In this document: positions 50,073-58,299 of the stretch, piece after piece
How positions within the stretch are numbered: the stretch's first letter is position 1
Layout of the letters: each line of letters opens with the position of its first letter
Assembly (NCBI GenBank): GCA_028819215.1
Contig: JAPPMG010000055.1
Location: forward strand, 62,001 to 126,000
Direction: 5' to 3'
DNA length: 64,000 nucleotides
Source: Bryobacterales bacterium
Lineage (GTDB): Bacteria; Acidobacteriota; Terriglobia; Bryobacterales; UBA6623
Program-made: the position numbers and the translations under genes
Notes under the pieces: model-generated
Told to the model about the DNA's origin: nothing
The model's database searches: none
What the model saw: only the letters and a program-made list of their open reading frames with translations

Positions 50073-51344
50073 TCAGGGTATCAGCCGTTCGGGCAGCCAC
50101 AAGGCGATTTCGGGAAGCAGCGTGACGACGACCAGCGTGGCCGCATTGGCAGCAAGGAACGGTGCCGCGCCGCGGAAGATCTTCCCAATGTCTAGATCGG
50201 CGATAGCCGCGCAAACGTTCAGGCAGGTTCCAACTGGCGGCGTGCAAGCGCCCACGGCTAGTCCCGAAACCAGCAACACTCCGAACAGGATCGGCGATAC
50301 TCCCAGGCTCTCTAGGGCGGGTGCGAAAACAGGCGTCAACAGCAGGATGGCCGGGCTGACGTCGATCACAGTGCCAGCAGCGAGCACAATCAGGTTGACT
50401 AGCAGCAGCGTTCCTGTAGCGCCCAAACCTAGGTCTACGACAAACCCAGCGATCGCCTCCGGCACGCGCTCCAGAGCCAGTATCCAGATATAGGCTTGCG
50501 AGAGCGCGATGACGATCATGATCTTTGAGCTGGTAAGGGCTGTTGAGCGCAGGCACTGCCAGAGTGAGCCCGGCGTCAGCGCCCGAGTGAGAGCGAACCC
50601 CGCGAGCACTGCGTAGAGCACCCCGAGGGCGGCGGATTCCGTGGCTGTCGCAATTCCGAAGACGACCGCTCCGACGACGATTACGGGCATCAGCAACACA
50701 GGTACCGACCGGGCAGTGAGCCGCAGGGCGGTCGCAAGCGTGACGTGCCGGTGCTCGGATCCGCCGTGAGCCAGCATGCGGACCAGCGCCATCTGGAACA
50801 AGCCGACGATGATCCCGGGGAATACCCCGCCCAAGAAGAGCTTGCCGACGGACTGCTGCGCAACCACAGCGTAGAGAACCATGGGGATGCTCGGCGGTAT
50901 GACCATGCCCATCGTGGACGATGCCACCGTGATGCCTGCCGCGACTTCCTTGCGGTAGCCTCGTCGCTCCATTTCAGGGATCAGCACTGAGCCGATCGAG
51001 GCGGTGTCTGAAGCTGATGAGCCTGAAATTCCGCCGAACAGCATGCTGGCAAGCACGTTCACTAAGCCGAGCCCGCTCTTGAACCTTCCGGCCAGCAGCA
51101 TGCTGAAATCGATGAGCCGAGAGGTGATCTGGGCCGAGTTCATGACCTGGCCCATCAGAATGAAGAGCGGCAGGCTCATCAGCGCGTAGGAGTTGAAGCC
51201 GGCCAGCAGGCGGAGCGGCAAGATGAGCAGCAGCTGGGTGTCGCTCAGGGCCACATAGAGCAGGACCGAGACCCCTAGCGCGTACGCCACCGGCACCCCG
51301 ATTCCGATCAGGGCGAGCAGGCTAATCAGAAGTAGCAGGGTCAA
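50073..51344 (-). CDS. dctM: TRAP transporter large permease subunit (DctM)
   Basis: 423 residues, about twelve membrane spans, forming the ion-coupled channel of a TRAP carrier. The start is the TTG at 51344, with AAGGAG 8 nt upstream, overlapping the dctQ stop by 4 nt. A longer frame upstream is only an antisense-like reading through dctQ. Typical segments are LMSLPLFILMGQVMN, GGISGSSASDTASIGSVLIP near residue 112, and VASSTMGMVIPPSIPMVLYA near 145. Substrate follows from DctP, probably a small organic anion. Confidence 0.92.
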   Translation of the reverse strand: MTLLLLISLLALIGIGVPVAYALGVSVLLYVALSDTQLLLILPLRLLAGFNSYALMSLPLFILMGQVMNSAQITSRLIDFSMLLAGRFKSGLGLVNVLASMLFGGISGSSASDTASIGSVLIPEMERRGYRKEVAAGITVASSTMGMVIPPSIPMVLYAVVAQQSVGKLFLGGVFPGIIVGLFQMALVRMLAHGGSEHRHVTLATALRLTARSVPVLLMPVIVVGAVVFGIATATESAALGVLYAVLAGFALTRALTPGSLWQCLRSTALTSSKIMIVIALSQAYIWILALERVPEAIAGFVVDLGLGATGTLLLVNLIVLAAGTVIDVSPAILLLTPVFAPALESLGVSPILFGVLLVSGLAVGACTPPVGTCLNVCAAIADLDIGKIFRGAAPFLAANAATLVVVTLLPEIALWLPERLIP

Positions 51345-51820
51345 CGAGCTAACTCCTTGCGAAACAGGGTGACTAGCTTGATGGCGCAGTACAGCGTGGC
51401 GAGGCCGCATCCGAGCGGCACGCTGGCCTGGAGCAGGTAGCGGGGCATTTGTGTGACTGGCATCAGAGTCTGACCAGTAGCATCGATCCAAGCAACGCTG
51501 CTGGCTGCCAGCACGGCGTTGAGGATGGCGACGATGCCTAGGTTGCAGGCTTCGAGCACAAGCCTGCCCCGCCTGCCAAGCCGGGCCGAGAGGAGATCGA
51601 CGCGGATGTGCTCTTGGCGTCCTACCGCCACAGCTGCACCCAGCGAGGAAAGGTAGACAAAGACGACGGTGGCAGTCTCGTTGGCCCCGACCAAGCCAGA
51701 TTGGAATGCGTAGCGCAGTACGACCAATAGAACCACGACGAGGAACATGCCCAGCAGGCCAGCCGCCAGCACGGCTTCCAGCAGGGTTGTCAGGCGACGC
51801 TCGAAGGCCCGGAGGCTCAC
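51341..51820 (-). CDS. dctQ: TRAP transporter small permease subunit (DctQ)
   Basis: 159 residues, four membrane spans, with the family's ANETATVVFVYLSSLGAAVAV near residue 45 and the charged loop EHIRVDLLSARLGRRGRL. It partners DctM in the membrane. Its start overlaps the dctP stop by 4 nt and its stop overlaps the dctM start by 4 nt, so the three are tightly co-translated. Confidence 0.9.
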   Translation of the reverse strand: MSLRAFERRLTTLLEAVLAAGLLGMFLVVVLLVVLRYAFQSGLVGANETATVVFVYLSSLGAAVAVGRQEHIRVDLLSARLGRRGRLVLEACNLGIVAILNAVLAASSVAWIDATGQTLMPVTQMPRYLLQASVPLGCGLATLYCAIKLVTLFRKELAR

Positions 51821-52827
51821 TGCTGTTCCTCGCCTCGTGCCGCTCGCCTGGCCGCCTCGACATCCTCCCAGCTGAAGTAGCCCTTGGCGATCAGGATGTC
51901 GTAGACCGGCGCCGCCGCTTCGCGGAACCGCTCGAGGGCCTCGCCCTCGATGTAGTTGGTCTCAAGCACGGTGGATAGCTTGCTGATGTACTCCTGCTCG
52001 CTGTCGCGATTCATGCGGTCGCTATAGGCGATTGCCTCGCGAGCGGCGCTGTCGAACTGCTCCTGCAGGTCCGCAGGCAGGGAATCGTACCACGCAAGGT
52101 TCACGATGAACGGATCGGGGCCGGTCATGTAGTTGGAGATGCTGAGATACTTCTGGACCTCGTGAATGCGAAAGTCCCACAGGTTGGACGGGGCATTGTC
52201 CTGCCCATCGATCACACCCGTCTTGCACGCTTGATAGACCTCTGTAAAAGGTATCTCTTGAGGGTTGGCTCCTAAAACGCTGGTCAATATAATGTTAGGC
52301 TCCTGTGCCGGCACGCGGAGCTTTAGGCCGCGAAAATCCTCTGGGCCGCGGATCGGCCGGACGCTGGTCGTGTGGGCGCGGAAGCCTTGAGAGATTCCGC
52401 AGGCGGGCACGTGATAGCCGTTGCGACGGCCCTCGGCGTTGACGCGGGCAGCGAAGTCGCTGTTGACCAACCTGAGGGCTTGGTCCCAGTCTTCTACAAG
52501 AAAGGGCAGCAGGTATAGCGTGTACATCGGACTGACGTCGAAGAAGAAGCCGCCACGGGTGCCTTGAAGCACGTTAACGGCGACGAGGTCCATGAGTTCG
52601 CGTTCGCGTCCGAGGGTGCCTCCGAAGTGGTTCTCGACTTCGATCCGGCCGTTGGTGCGTTGCTCGACGATCTGCTCGAAATGGACCATCGAGATGCTGC
52701 GCGGGTGTTGCGCGGGCTGGGCGTTGGCGTAGCGGAACAAGTATGTCTGCCTGGCTTGGCTGCAACCTAGGCAAGCGAGGAAGAGCACTATGCCCGCAGA
52801 TCTTACGAGGTGGGAGTGGGTGGACAT
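51817..52827 (-). CDS. dctP: TRAP transporter substrate-binding protein (DctP), lipoprotein
   Basis: 336 residues with a lipobox (FLACLGC), so it is probably membrane-anchored in the periplasm. DctP-family motifs are GGTLGRERELMDLV near residue 68, FRGLKLRVPAQEPN near residue 165, whose Arg normally salt-bridges a substrate carboxylate, and FTEVYQACKTGVIDGQDNAP near 193. These point to a carboxylate ligand. It starts 14 nt after the beta-propeller gene on the same strand. Confidence 0.92.
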   Translation of the reverse strand: MSTHSHLVRSAGIVLFLACLGCSQARQTYLFRYANAQPAQHPRSISMVHFEQIVEQRTNGRIEVENHFGGTLGRERELMDLVAVNVLQGTRGGFFFDVSPMYTLYLLPFLVEDWDQALRLVNSDFAARVNAEGRRNGYHVPACGISQGFRAHTTSVRPIRGPEDFRGLKLRVPAQEPNIILTSVLGANPQEIPFTEVYQACKTGVIDGQDNAPSNLWDFRIHEVQKYLSISNYMTGPDPFIVNLAWYDSLPADLQEQFDSAAREAIAYSDRMNRDSEQEYISKLSTVLETNYIEGEALERFREAAAPVYDILIAKGYFSWEDVEAARRAARGEEQQ

Positions 52828-52841
52828 TCCGGTTGAAGGGT

Positions 52842-53747
52842 TTAACTCCCGAGATTCAAATCATATACGGTCGCGTCATTAATCATGTACAGAAGGTTGA
52901 TGGGGATACCGCCCGAGTCGGTGCCGCCGTGCGAAGAGCGGCGGTCGAAGCCCCCCGTCCGGCCCTGGAGGTGCAATGCGGAGGAATCCGCCGACCACTG
53001 GATCCGGAATGATCTGGTTGCGTCGCTGCCGTGCTCGCGAAGGCTCACGATGGCGGGCGCGTCGGAAGAGCCAACTCGCCAGACATGGATACTGTAGTAA
53101 CCGGCTAGCAATGCGCCGGAACGAAGCAGTGCCGCCCGTCTTCCATCGGGCGAGACGGTCAGGGAGTGACCGGGCATCAAGAAGTGCCACGCGCCGGTGT
53201 CCGGGGCGTTTCCGTAGAGCGACGATTCCGGGCGCAGCGATGGATCGAACCAGCTCGCAACATAGCGGCGAAACTTGCTCGTGGGAGGGACTGCCCAAGG
53301 ATTCCAGCGCACATAGACGATGCCGTCAGCCGTCCACTGCGGCCGTGCGATAAGGTGGCCGTTCGGTAGCGGAACCTCGCGAAGAGTTGAGCTCGTGCCG
53401 GAAACGTAGAGTCGGCGGCGGGATCGTTCGGGTCCCTCGGTGAGATACAGTGCTCGGTCGTCGATGGCGTGCTTCCAAACGACGTTTCCCTTCATCCCAG
53501 CGGGTGTTTGGGGTGCCAGGGCTTCCGCGCCTGTTGCTGTAATTCGAGGGTCGGCTTCGAACTCTTGGCGGTATGCCTCGGCAGCAGGCGTGGGCGCCTT
53601 GAAGTCGGGCCGTGTCTCGACCAGCCCCGAGCCCCACGTGCCGGGGCCGAGGACCGAAACGCAGGTGCCGTGCAGAGCTAGGGCGGGAAACACCACCGCC
53701 GCGAGGATGGCTAGGGGCCAATTGCGGTTGCTCTTGGATTCTTCCAT
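52842..53747 (-). CDS. Exported beta-propeller-like protein of unknown function in the TRAP operon
   Basis: 301 residues with an N-terminal anchor or signal (WPLAILAAVVFPALALHGTC). The repeated pattern includes HLIARPQWTADGIVYVRW, SLTVSPDGRRAALLRSG and FRIQWSADSSALHLQG, typical of TolB or WD40-like blades. About five blades fit. It lies between thiD (29 nt) and dctP (14 nt) on the same strand, so it is part of that operon, perhaps as an extracytoplasmic sensor or binding partner. I cannot assign a family name. Confidence 0.6.
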   Translation of the reverse strand: MEESKSNRNWPLAILAAVVFPALALHGTCVSVLGPGTWGSGLVETRPDFKAPTPAAEAYRQEFEADPRITATGAEALAPQTPAGMKGNVVWKHAIDDRALYLTEGPERSRRRLYVSGTSSTLREVPLPNGHLIARPQWTADGIVYVRWNPWAVPPTSKFRRYVASWFDPSLRPESSLYGNAPDTGAWHFLMPGHSLTVSPDGRRAALLRSGALLAGYYSIHVWRVGSSDAPAIVSLREHGSDATRSFRIQWSADSSALHLQGRTGGFDRRSSHGGTDSGGIPINLLYMINDATVYDLNLGS

Positions 53748-53776
53748 GCCCGCCCCAAGCCTTGATGATCGCAGAC

Positions 53777-54595
53777 TTACCCCGCCTTCGAATCGGTGGG
53801 AGCGTGCAGGTTTAGCGGACCCTGCCCGCGGCCGAGGCCGGGGGCGGTGCGAATGGCTTCAGTGACATAACGCTTGGCGTGCTCCACTGCGTCAAACAGC
53901 GTGTAATCGCGGGCCAGCATGGCAGTGATGGCCGCCGACAGGACGCACCCCGTGCCGTGAGTATGACGACTCTGGATGCGCTCTGCGGGGAAGGTGAGCA
54001 CGAATCCGTCCGCCCACAGCAGGTCGATGGCGTCGGAATCCAAGTGTCCGCCCTTGACCAGCACTCGTCTAGCACCCCGCTTGCCAATGCTCTCCGCCGC
54101 GCGTCGCATGTCGTCCTGATCCGTGATCGCAATCCCTGATAGCCTGGCAGCTTCGGGCAGGTTTGGGGTTACTAGGAAACACCGAGGCAGTAGTTCCTCG
54201 GCGAGCGCATCAATCGTCTGGTCGGTTGCCAGGGAATCGCCGTGAGTGCTCGCCATCACGGGATCGACGACGAGCGGTACGTCAGACTCGCGCGCCCAGT
54301 CGGCCACCACGCTCACGATGGCTGGATCGCCGAGCGCGCCGGCCTTGGCTGCGACCGGCGGGATGTCGCCCTGAATGCAGTCGAGCTGGGCTCGGACCAA
54401 TGCAGGCGACAAGCACGTAGAGGACTCGATTCCCGTAGTGCTCTGGACGGTGAGCAGCGTCGGCACAGCCATGCCGTACACGCCGAACTGATGGAACGTC
54501 TTGAGATCAGCCTGCAGCCCCGCACCACCGGATGGATCAGACCCGGCGATCGAGAGAGCGATAGCTGCAGGGCGTGCCAAACCGGAGTCTAGCAC
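53777..54595 (-). CDS. thiD: Hydroxymethylpyrimidine/phosphomethylpyrimidine kinase
   Basis: Phosphorylates HMP to HMP-PP for thiamine synthesis. About 272 residues from a GTG at 54595; the true start could be at the TTG at 54580 or earlier, up to 54685. Motifs are LSIAGSDPSGGAGLQADLKT near the start, MAVPTLLTVQSTTG, VPLVVDPVMASTHGDSL near residue 100, and the kinase signature HTHGTGCVLSAAITAML near residue 213. It appears to lead a five-gene run with the beta-propeller and dctP/Q/M genes. Confidence 0.9.
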   Translation of the reverse strand: MLDSGLARPAAIALSIAGSDPSGGAGLQADLKTFHQFGVYGMAVPTLLTVQSTTGIESSTCLSPALVRAQLDCIQGDIPPVAAKAGALGDPAIVSVVADWARESDVPLVVDPVMASTHGDSLATDQTIDALAEELLPRCFLVTPNLPEAARLSGIAITDQDDMRRAAESIGKRGARRVLVKGGHLDSDAIDLLWADGFVLTFPAERIQSRHTHGTGCVLSAAITAMLARDYTLFDAVEHAKRYVTEAIRTAPGLGRGQGPLNLHAPTDSKAG

Positions 54596-54959
54596 CGGGT
54601 CCCGTGATTCGTGCCCTTGGACGATCGGCAGCAACTCGGCGACCAGCGCGCCTGAGGGGCCATTCAAGCGCTGGTTGGCCGACACCGACTGGCGTCTAGC
54701 TCGCTCCGTTCAGTCACGGCTCACGATAGCGTATGCTGTAGCATCGCGGCTGATCTAGCACAACGGGTTCGCGGCGGTAAGGACCGGTCGGTCAATGCAG
54801 CGTCGGGCCGTGGTATTACCAATGTGGCCAAGCTGCGGTTCGCTGCCCGCAGCGCTCGCTGGTTCGGGACGCTAGGGGACACTCATGTTCAACTGTCGTC
54901 TGAAACTCCAATCTGCCAGATGCCCCGCCAAGGGCACCTCGGCCGGCCTGTGTGCAGGC
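54596..54959. other. 364-bp stretch between thiD and the third sulfatase
   Basis: It carries the divergent promoters, though I cannot place a convincing -10. The sulfatase frame may begin as early as 54885, and thiD as early as 54685. I see no further gene or RNA. Confidence 0.4.
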
Positions 54960-56432
54960 ATGGCCCAATGGCTGGCGGCGTTCGCTCTTCTCGCGCTGCT
55001 CGCCTGCACTCCAGGCCCTCCCGAGTCCGACGTTGTCGCCCGCCCCAACATTGTCATTCTGCTCGCTGACGACCTGGGTTGGACCGACGTCACGTTCCAC
55101 GGCGGCAACATCGCCACGCCTAACATCGACCGTATTGCCGCCGAGGGTGCGGAGCTCGCGCGCTATTACGTGGCACCGGTATGTTCTCCCACGCGGGCTG
55201 GCTTGCTGACCGGCCGCTACCCCATCCGCTATGGCTCGATGCGGGCGGTCTATCCGCCGTGGCGCGCCGGCGGCATGGACGTGTCCGAGCTGACCATCGC
55301 AGACGTGCTCGCCGAGGCCGGCTACAAGCACCGCGGCGTCTTCGGCAAGTGGCACCTAGGACATGCCGACAAGAAGTATCACCCGTTGCGCAGGGGCTTC
55401 ACCGAGTTCTATGGCCACTACAACGGAGCGGTCGATTACTTCACGCACGAACGCGAGGGAGAGGTTGACTGGCATGACGGGTTTGAACCGAGTAGCGATC
55501 AAGGCTACGCGACCGATCTCATTGCCGATCGCGCCGTCAACTTCATCCGTGCCCACGCCGGCGACGCCGAGCCGTTCCTGTGCTATGTGCCGTTCAATGC
55601 ACCGCACAGCCCGTTCCAAGCCAAGGAAGAACATCTTCCACTCTATGAGGACCTGCCTCCCGCACGAGGCTTCTTCCAAGGGTTGCGAGGAGTCGAGCCG
55701 AGTTCCACGAACGAGTCGCGACACAGGAATCGCAAGATCCTCGGTGCAATGGTTCATTCTCTCGACGAAGCGGTCGGCAAGATTCTCGACGCGATCGATC
55801 AGTCGGGTATCGCATCCAATACGTTCGTGCTCTTCAGCTCGGACAATGGCGGAGTCGGCGGCATTGGCGAGAACACGCCGCTCCGGGGGGCCAAGGCGAG
55901 CGTATTCGAGGGTGGGATTCGCGTTGCCGCCGCAGTCCGCTGGCCAGGACAGATTCCGCTGGGCCAAAAGATCGAGGCCCCGCTGGCCAATATCGACGTT
56001 CTGCCCACCGTCATGCGAATCGCTGGCGTCGAGAGCTTCCGCGGCAAGCCGTTGGATGGGGTGGACCTCGTCGACGTGCTTACCGGTCGGCAGGAGTCGC
56101 TCGAACGGGAACTGTTCAATTACATCGGGCAGGCTGGCCCGGAAGCCGAGCAGATTTCTTACATGACTAATGACTGGAAGCTGGTCGTCGTCGGGCCGGA
56201 GGTCACAGACGAGACAGCCGACGACTCGCTGCGCAAGCGCTTCTTGTTCAAGATTTCCGAGGACATGGCCGAGGAGCACAACGTCTTGGACGAGAATCGC
56301 GAGTTGGCGGACTCGATGTACGAGAAGATCAAGGAGTTCCGCGCGCTTCAGCCCGAGGACGCCGTTCTCCCGTACAACGAAGGCCGCGAGGGCTTCCAAG
56401 CGCCGCCGCGCTGGGAACTGCCCGGCGAGTGA
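54960..56432 (+). CDS. Type I sulfatase, lipoprotein
   Basis: 490 residues from the ATG at 54960, which gives a clean lipoprotein signal (WLAAFALLALLAC, Cys16); an ATG at 54885 adds 25 residues. Metal site NIVILLADDLGWTDVTF is followed by PVCSPTRAGLLTGR with formylglycine Cys75, GKWHLGHADKKYHPLRRGF near 131, and FVLFSSDNGGVGG near 288. It resembles arylsulfatase-B or N-acetylgalactosamine-sulfatase-type members. The three sulfatases of this window differ in sequence and are not recent copies. The convergent rlpA gene ends 22 nt away. Confidence 0.92.
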   Translation: MAQWLAAFALLALLACTPGPPESDVVARPNIVILLADDLGWTDVTFHGGNIATPNIDRIAAEGAELARYYVAPVCSPTRAGLLTGRYPIRYGSMRAVYPPWRAGGMDVSELTIADVLAEAGYKHRGVFGKWHLGHADKKYHPLRRGFTEFYGHYNGAVDYFTHEREGEVDWHDGFEPSSDQGYATDLIADRAVNFIRAHAGDAEPFLCYVPFNAPHSPFQAKEEHLPLYEDLPPARGFFQGLRGVEPSSTNESRHRNRKILGAMVHSLDEAVGKILDAIDQSGIASNTFVLFSSDNGGVGGIGENTPLRGAKASVFEGGIRVAAAVRWPGQIPLGQKIEAPLANIDVLPTVMRIAGVESFRGKPLDGVDLVDVLTGRQESLERELFNYIGQAGPEAEQISYMTNDWKLVVVGPEVTDETADDSLRKRFLFKISEDMAEEHNVLDENRELADSMYEKIKEFRALQPEDAVLPYNEGREGFQAPPRWELPGE

Positions 56433-56454
56433 CCGCCGAGAACCGGATGAGCGG

Positions 56455-57207
56455 CTAGTCCCGGCGGGGATGCAGGAATCCTTCGAAGCCCTGCTGTCGG
56501 AGGGTTCGCAGGCGTGCGTTGGCCTGCGTCGCGCTGCCGCCCGCGACAAGCACCCGAAAGTGCCGCGACTCGCCGTCCGTGGTCCGCCGCACGGTTGCGC
56601 GGTGACCGTTCTTGCGGGCCTTGGCTGCCAGCGCATTGGCGTTGCCGCGCTGTCGAAATAGACCGATCTGAACGTCGAACCGTCCAGCCTGTTTCTGGTT
56701 GGCCGGTTTGACGTTCCCTGCCGCAGTACCGGCGCGGGCCTTGTCCTTGGGGGGGCGAATCAGCGTCAGGCGAACTCTGGCGACTCCGCTGCCCACCATA
56801 TCGATATCTTCTGCGGCTGCTTTCGAAAGGTCGATGATGCGCTTCCCGACGAACGGTCCTCGGTCAGTGATGCGCACCTGAGTGGTCTTGCCGTTGGAGA
56901 GGTTCCTGACCCGAAGCCACGTATCGAACGGAAGTCGTTTGTGCGCGGCCGTCAGTTTGTTCATGTCATAGATCTCACCGTTGGCCGCCCTGCGCCCGTG
57001 ATAGGGCGGGCCATACCAGCTAGCTAGCCCAACTTGAGTCCAGCCGACCCTGGGGTTGATCGGGGGCGGGAGCTTGACCCTCGCGGTCTTCCGGCCCCCG
57101 CAGGCCGTCACGACGAGGCAGGCCAGCAGGGGCGCCAACATCAGCGCCACCTGGCCGATGCCCCTGATCTGCGCGGGACGCACGGGCTTTTCGCCTTGTG
57201 CTAACAT
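56455..57207 (-). CDS. rlpA: RlpA-like septal ring lytic transglycosylase with SPOR domain
   Basis: Up to 250 residues. The lipobox LACLVVTACGG marks a lipoprotein. The double-psi barrel has GLASWYGPPYHGRRAANGEI near residue 60, with the catalytic Asp in VRITDRGPFVGKRIIDLSK near residue 110. A C-terminal SPOR-like repeat begins RFDVQIGLFRQRGNANALA near 178 and binds denuded septal glycan in this family. The role is cell-wall cleavage at division. The start is uncertain: ATG at 57207, GTG at 57183 or ATG at 57141. With the earliest start only 9 nt separate it from the divergent BASS gene. Confidence 0.88.
   Translation of the reverse strand: MLAQGEKPVRPAQIRGIGQVALMLAPLLACLVVTACGGRKTARVKLPPPINPRVGWTQVGLASWYGPPYHGRRAANGEIYDMNKLTAAHKRLPFDTWLRVRNLSNGKTTQVRITDRGPFVGKRIIDLSKAAAEDIDMVGSGVARVRLTLIRPPKDKARAGTAAGNVKPANQKQAGRFDVQIGLFRQRGNANALAAKARKNGHRATVRRTTDGESRHFRVLVAGGSATQANARLRTLRQQGFEGFLHPRRD
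57202..57207 (+). promoter_or_regulatory. -10-like box of the BASS transporter gene
   Basis: TAACAT, 9 nt before the GTG at 57217. It overlaps the earliest possible rlpA start on the other strand. Confidence 0.35.
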
Positions 57208-57216
57208 GCCGCCTTC

Positions 57217-58299
57217 GTGAAGCGCGTCGGTCTGATCCTGTCGTGCGGTGGGCTGGTCGCGCTTCTCGGCTCGCTCATCGCCACGGTCACCGGCAACGTT
57301 CCGGCGAGCGGCACGCTACTCGTGGCCGCGCTAGCCTTGCTGGCCGTTCGCTTTCAGATCCATCCCACTCTCAACATCATCGCATTCACCTTCTGGGTGT
57401 TCACGATGACCTGCTGGGCGCTATACTTCCCGGCTCATTTCTTGTCATGGGGCGATTTTCGACTCGGAACGCTGATCACGCCGCTGATACAGGTGATCAT
57501 GCTCGGCATGGGAGCAACCCTCAGCTTGAGGGACTTTGCTCGGGCGCTGCGCATGCCGCAGGCCGTGCTGATCGGGATGCTGTTGCAGTTCACGGTCATG
57601 CCGCTGTTGGGCTGGTCCATCGCGGTGGCGTTCGGATTCCCGGATGAAATCGCGGCCGGCATTGTGCTGATCGGCTCCTGTTCCGGAGGCGTTGCCTCGA
57701 ACGTGATGGCCTTTCTGGCCAAGGGCAATGTCGCGCTGTCGGTGACGATGACGGCCTGCTCGACGCTCATGGCACCGCTCTTGACTCCGTTGGCGATGCG
57801 ACTGTTGGCGGGCCGCTTCATCGAGATCGCTTTCTTGGACATGATGTGGGCGATCGTGGAGTTGGTCATTCTTCCGGTCGGAGCGGGATTGGTGTGCAAC
57901 CGCTTGCTGGCGCACCGGCGGGAAATACTAGATCGGGTCTTGCCCGGCATCTCAATGGCGTCGATCTGTTTCATCTTGGCGATCATCGCCGCCGGTTCCC
58001 GGGACGACCTGCTGAAGAGCGGGGCGGCGTTGCTGGCGGCTGCCTTGCTGCACAACGTGGCCGGTTACGGACTGGGCTACTTCGCGTCCGGCCTCTGCAG
58101 GCTCGGCGAGACTGACCGTCGCACGGTCGCCTTCGAAGTCGGCATGCAAAATGGTGGTATGGCGGTAGGCTTGGCCACCAATGTGCTCAAGAGTTCGGCC
58201 GCGGCGCTGGCGCCGGGCATTTTCGGCACATTCATGAACGTGACCGGTTCGGCGCTGGCGTCTTGGTGGCGAGACCGCCCGCCCAGCGAGGGGCAGTGA
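57217..58299 (+). CDS. Bile acid:sodium symporter (BASS) family transporter
   Basis: 360 residues, about ten membrane spans, Na+-coupled uptake of an organic anion. The sodium and substrate motifs are GIVLIGSCSGGVASNVMAFL near residue 148 and FEVGMQNGGMAVGLATNVL near residue 308. Known BASS substrates include bile acids, pantoate, pyruvate and 2-keto acids. The stop overlaps the HyuB start by 4 nt, so the carrier may import a substrate of, or related to, that hydrolase. Start GTG. Confidence 0.88.
   Translation: MKRVGLILSCGGLVALLGSLIATVTGNVPASGTLLVAALALLAVRFQIHPTLNIIAFTFWVFTMTCWALYFPAHFLSWGDFRLGTLITPLIQVIMLGMGATLSLRDFARALRMPQAVLIGMLLQFTVMPLLGWSIAVAFGFPDEIAAGIVLIGSCSGGVASNVMAFLAKGNVALSVTMTACSTLMAPLLTPLAMRLLAGRFIEIAFLDMMWAIVELVILPVGAGLVCNRLLAHRREILDRVLPGISMASICFILAIIAAGSRDDLLKSGAALLAAALLHNVAGYGLGYFASGLCRLGETDRRTVAFEVGMQNGGMAVGLATNVLKSSAAALAPGIFGTFMNVTGSALASWWRDRPPSEGQ

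Noticed and set aside
50073..51863. A 596-residue version of DctM
   Set aside because: The first ~170 residues are Arg/Pro-rich readings through dctQ in another frame. The TTG at 51344 with AAGGAG fits the family length.
55356..56636. 426-codon minus-strand frame opposite the third sulfatase
   Set aside because: Antisense shadow of a gene with a complete formylglycine signature.
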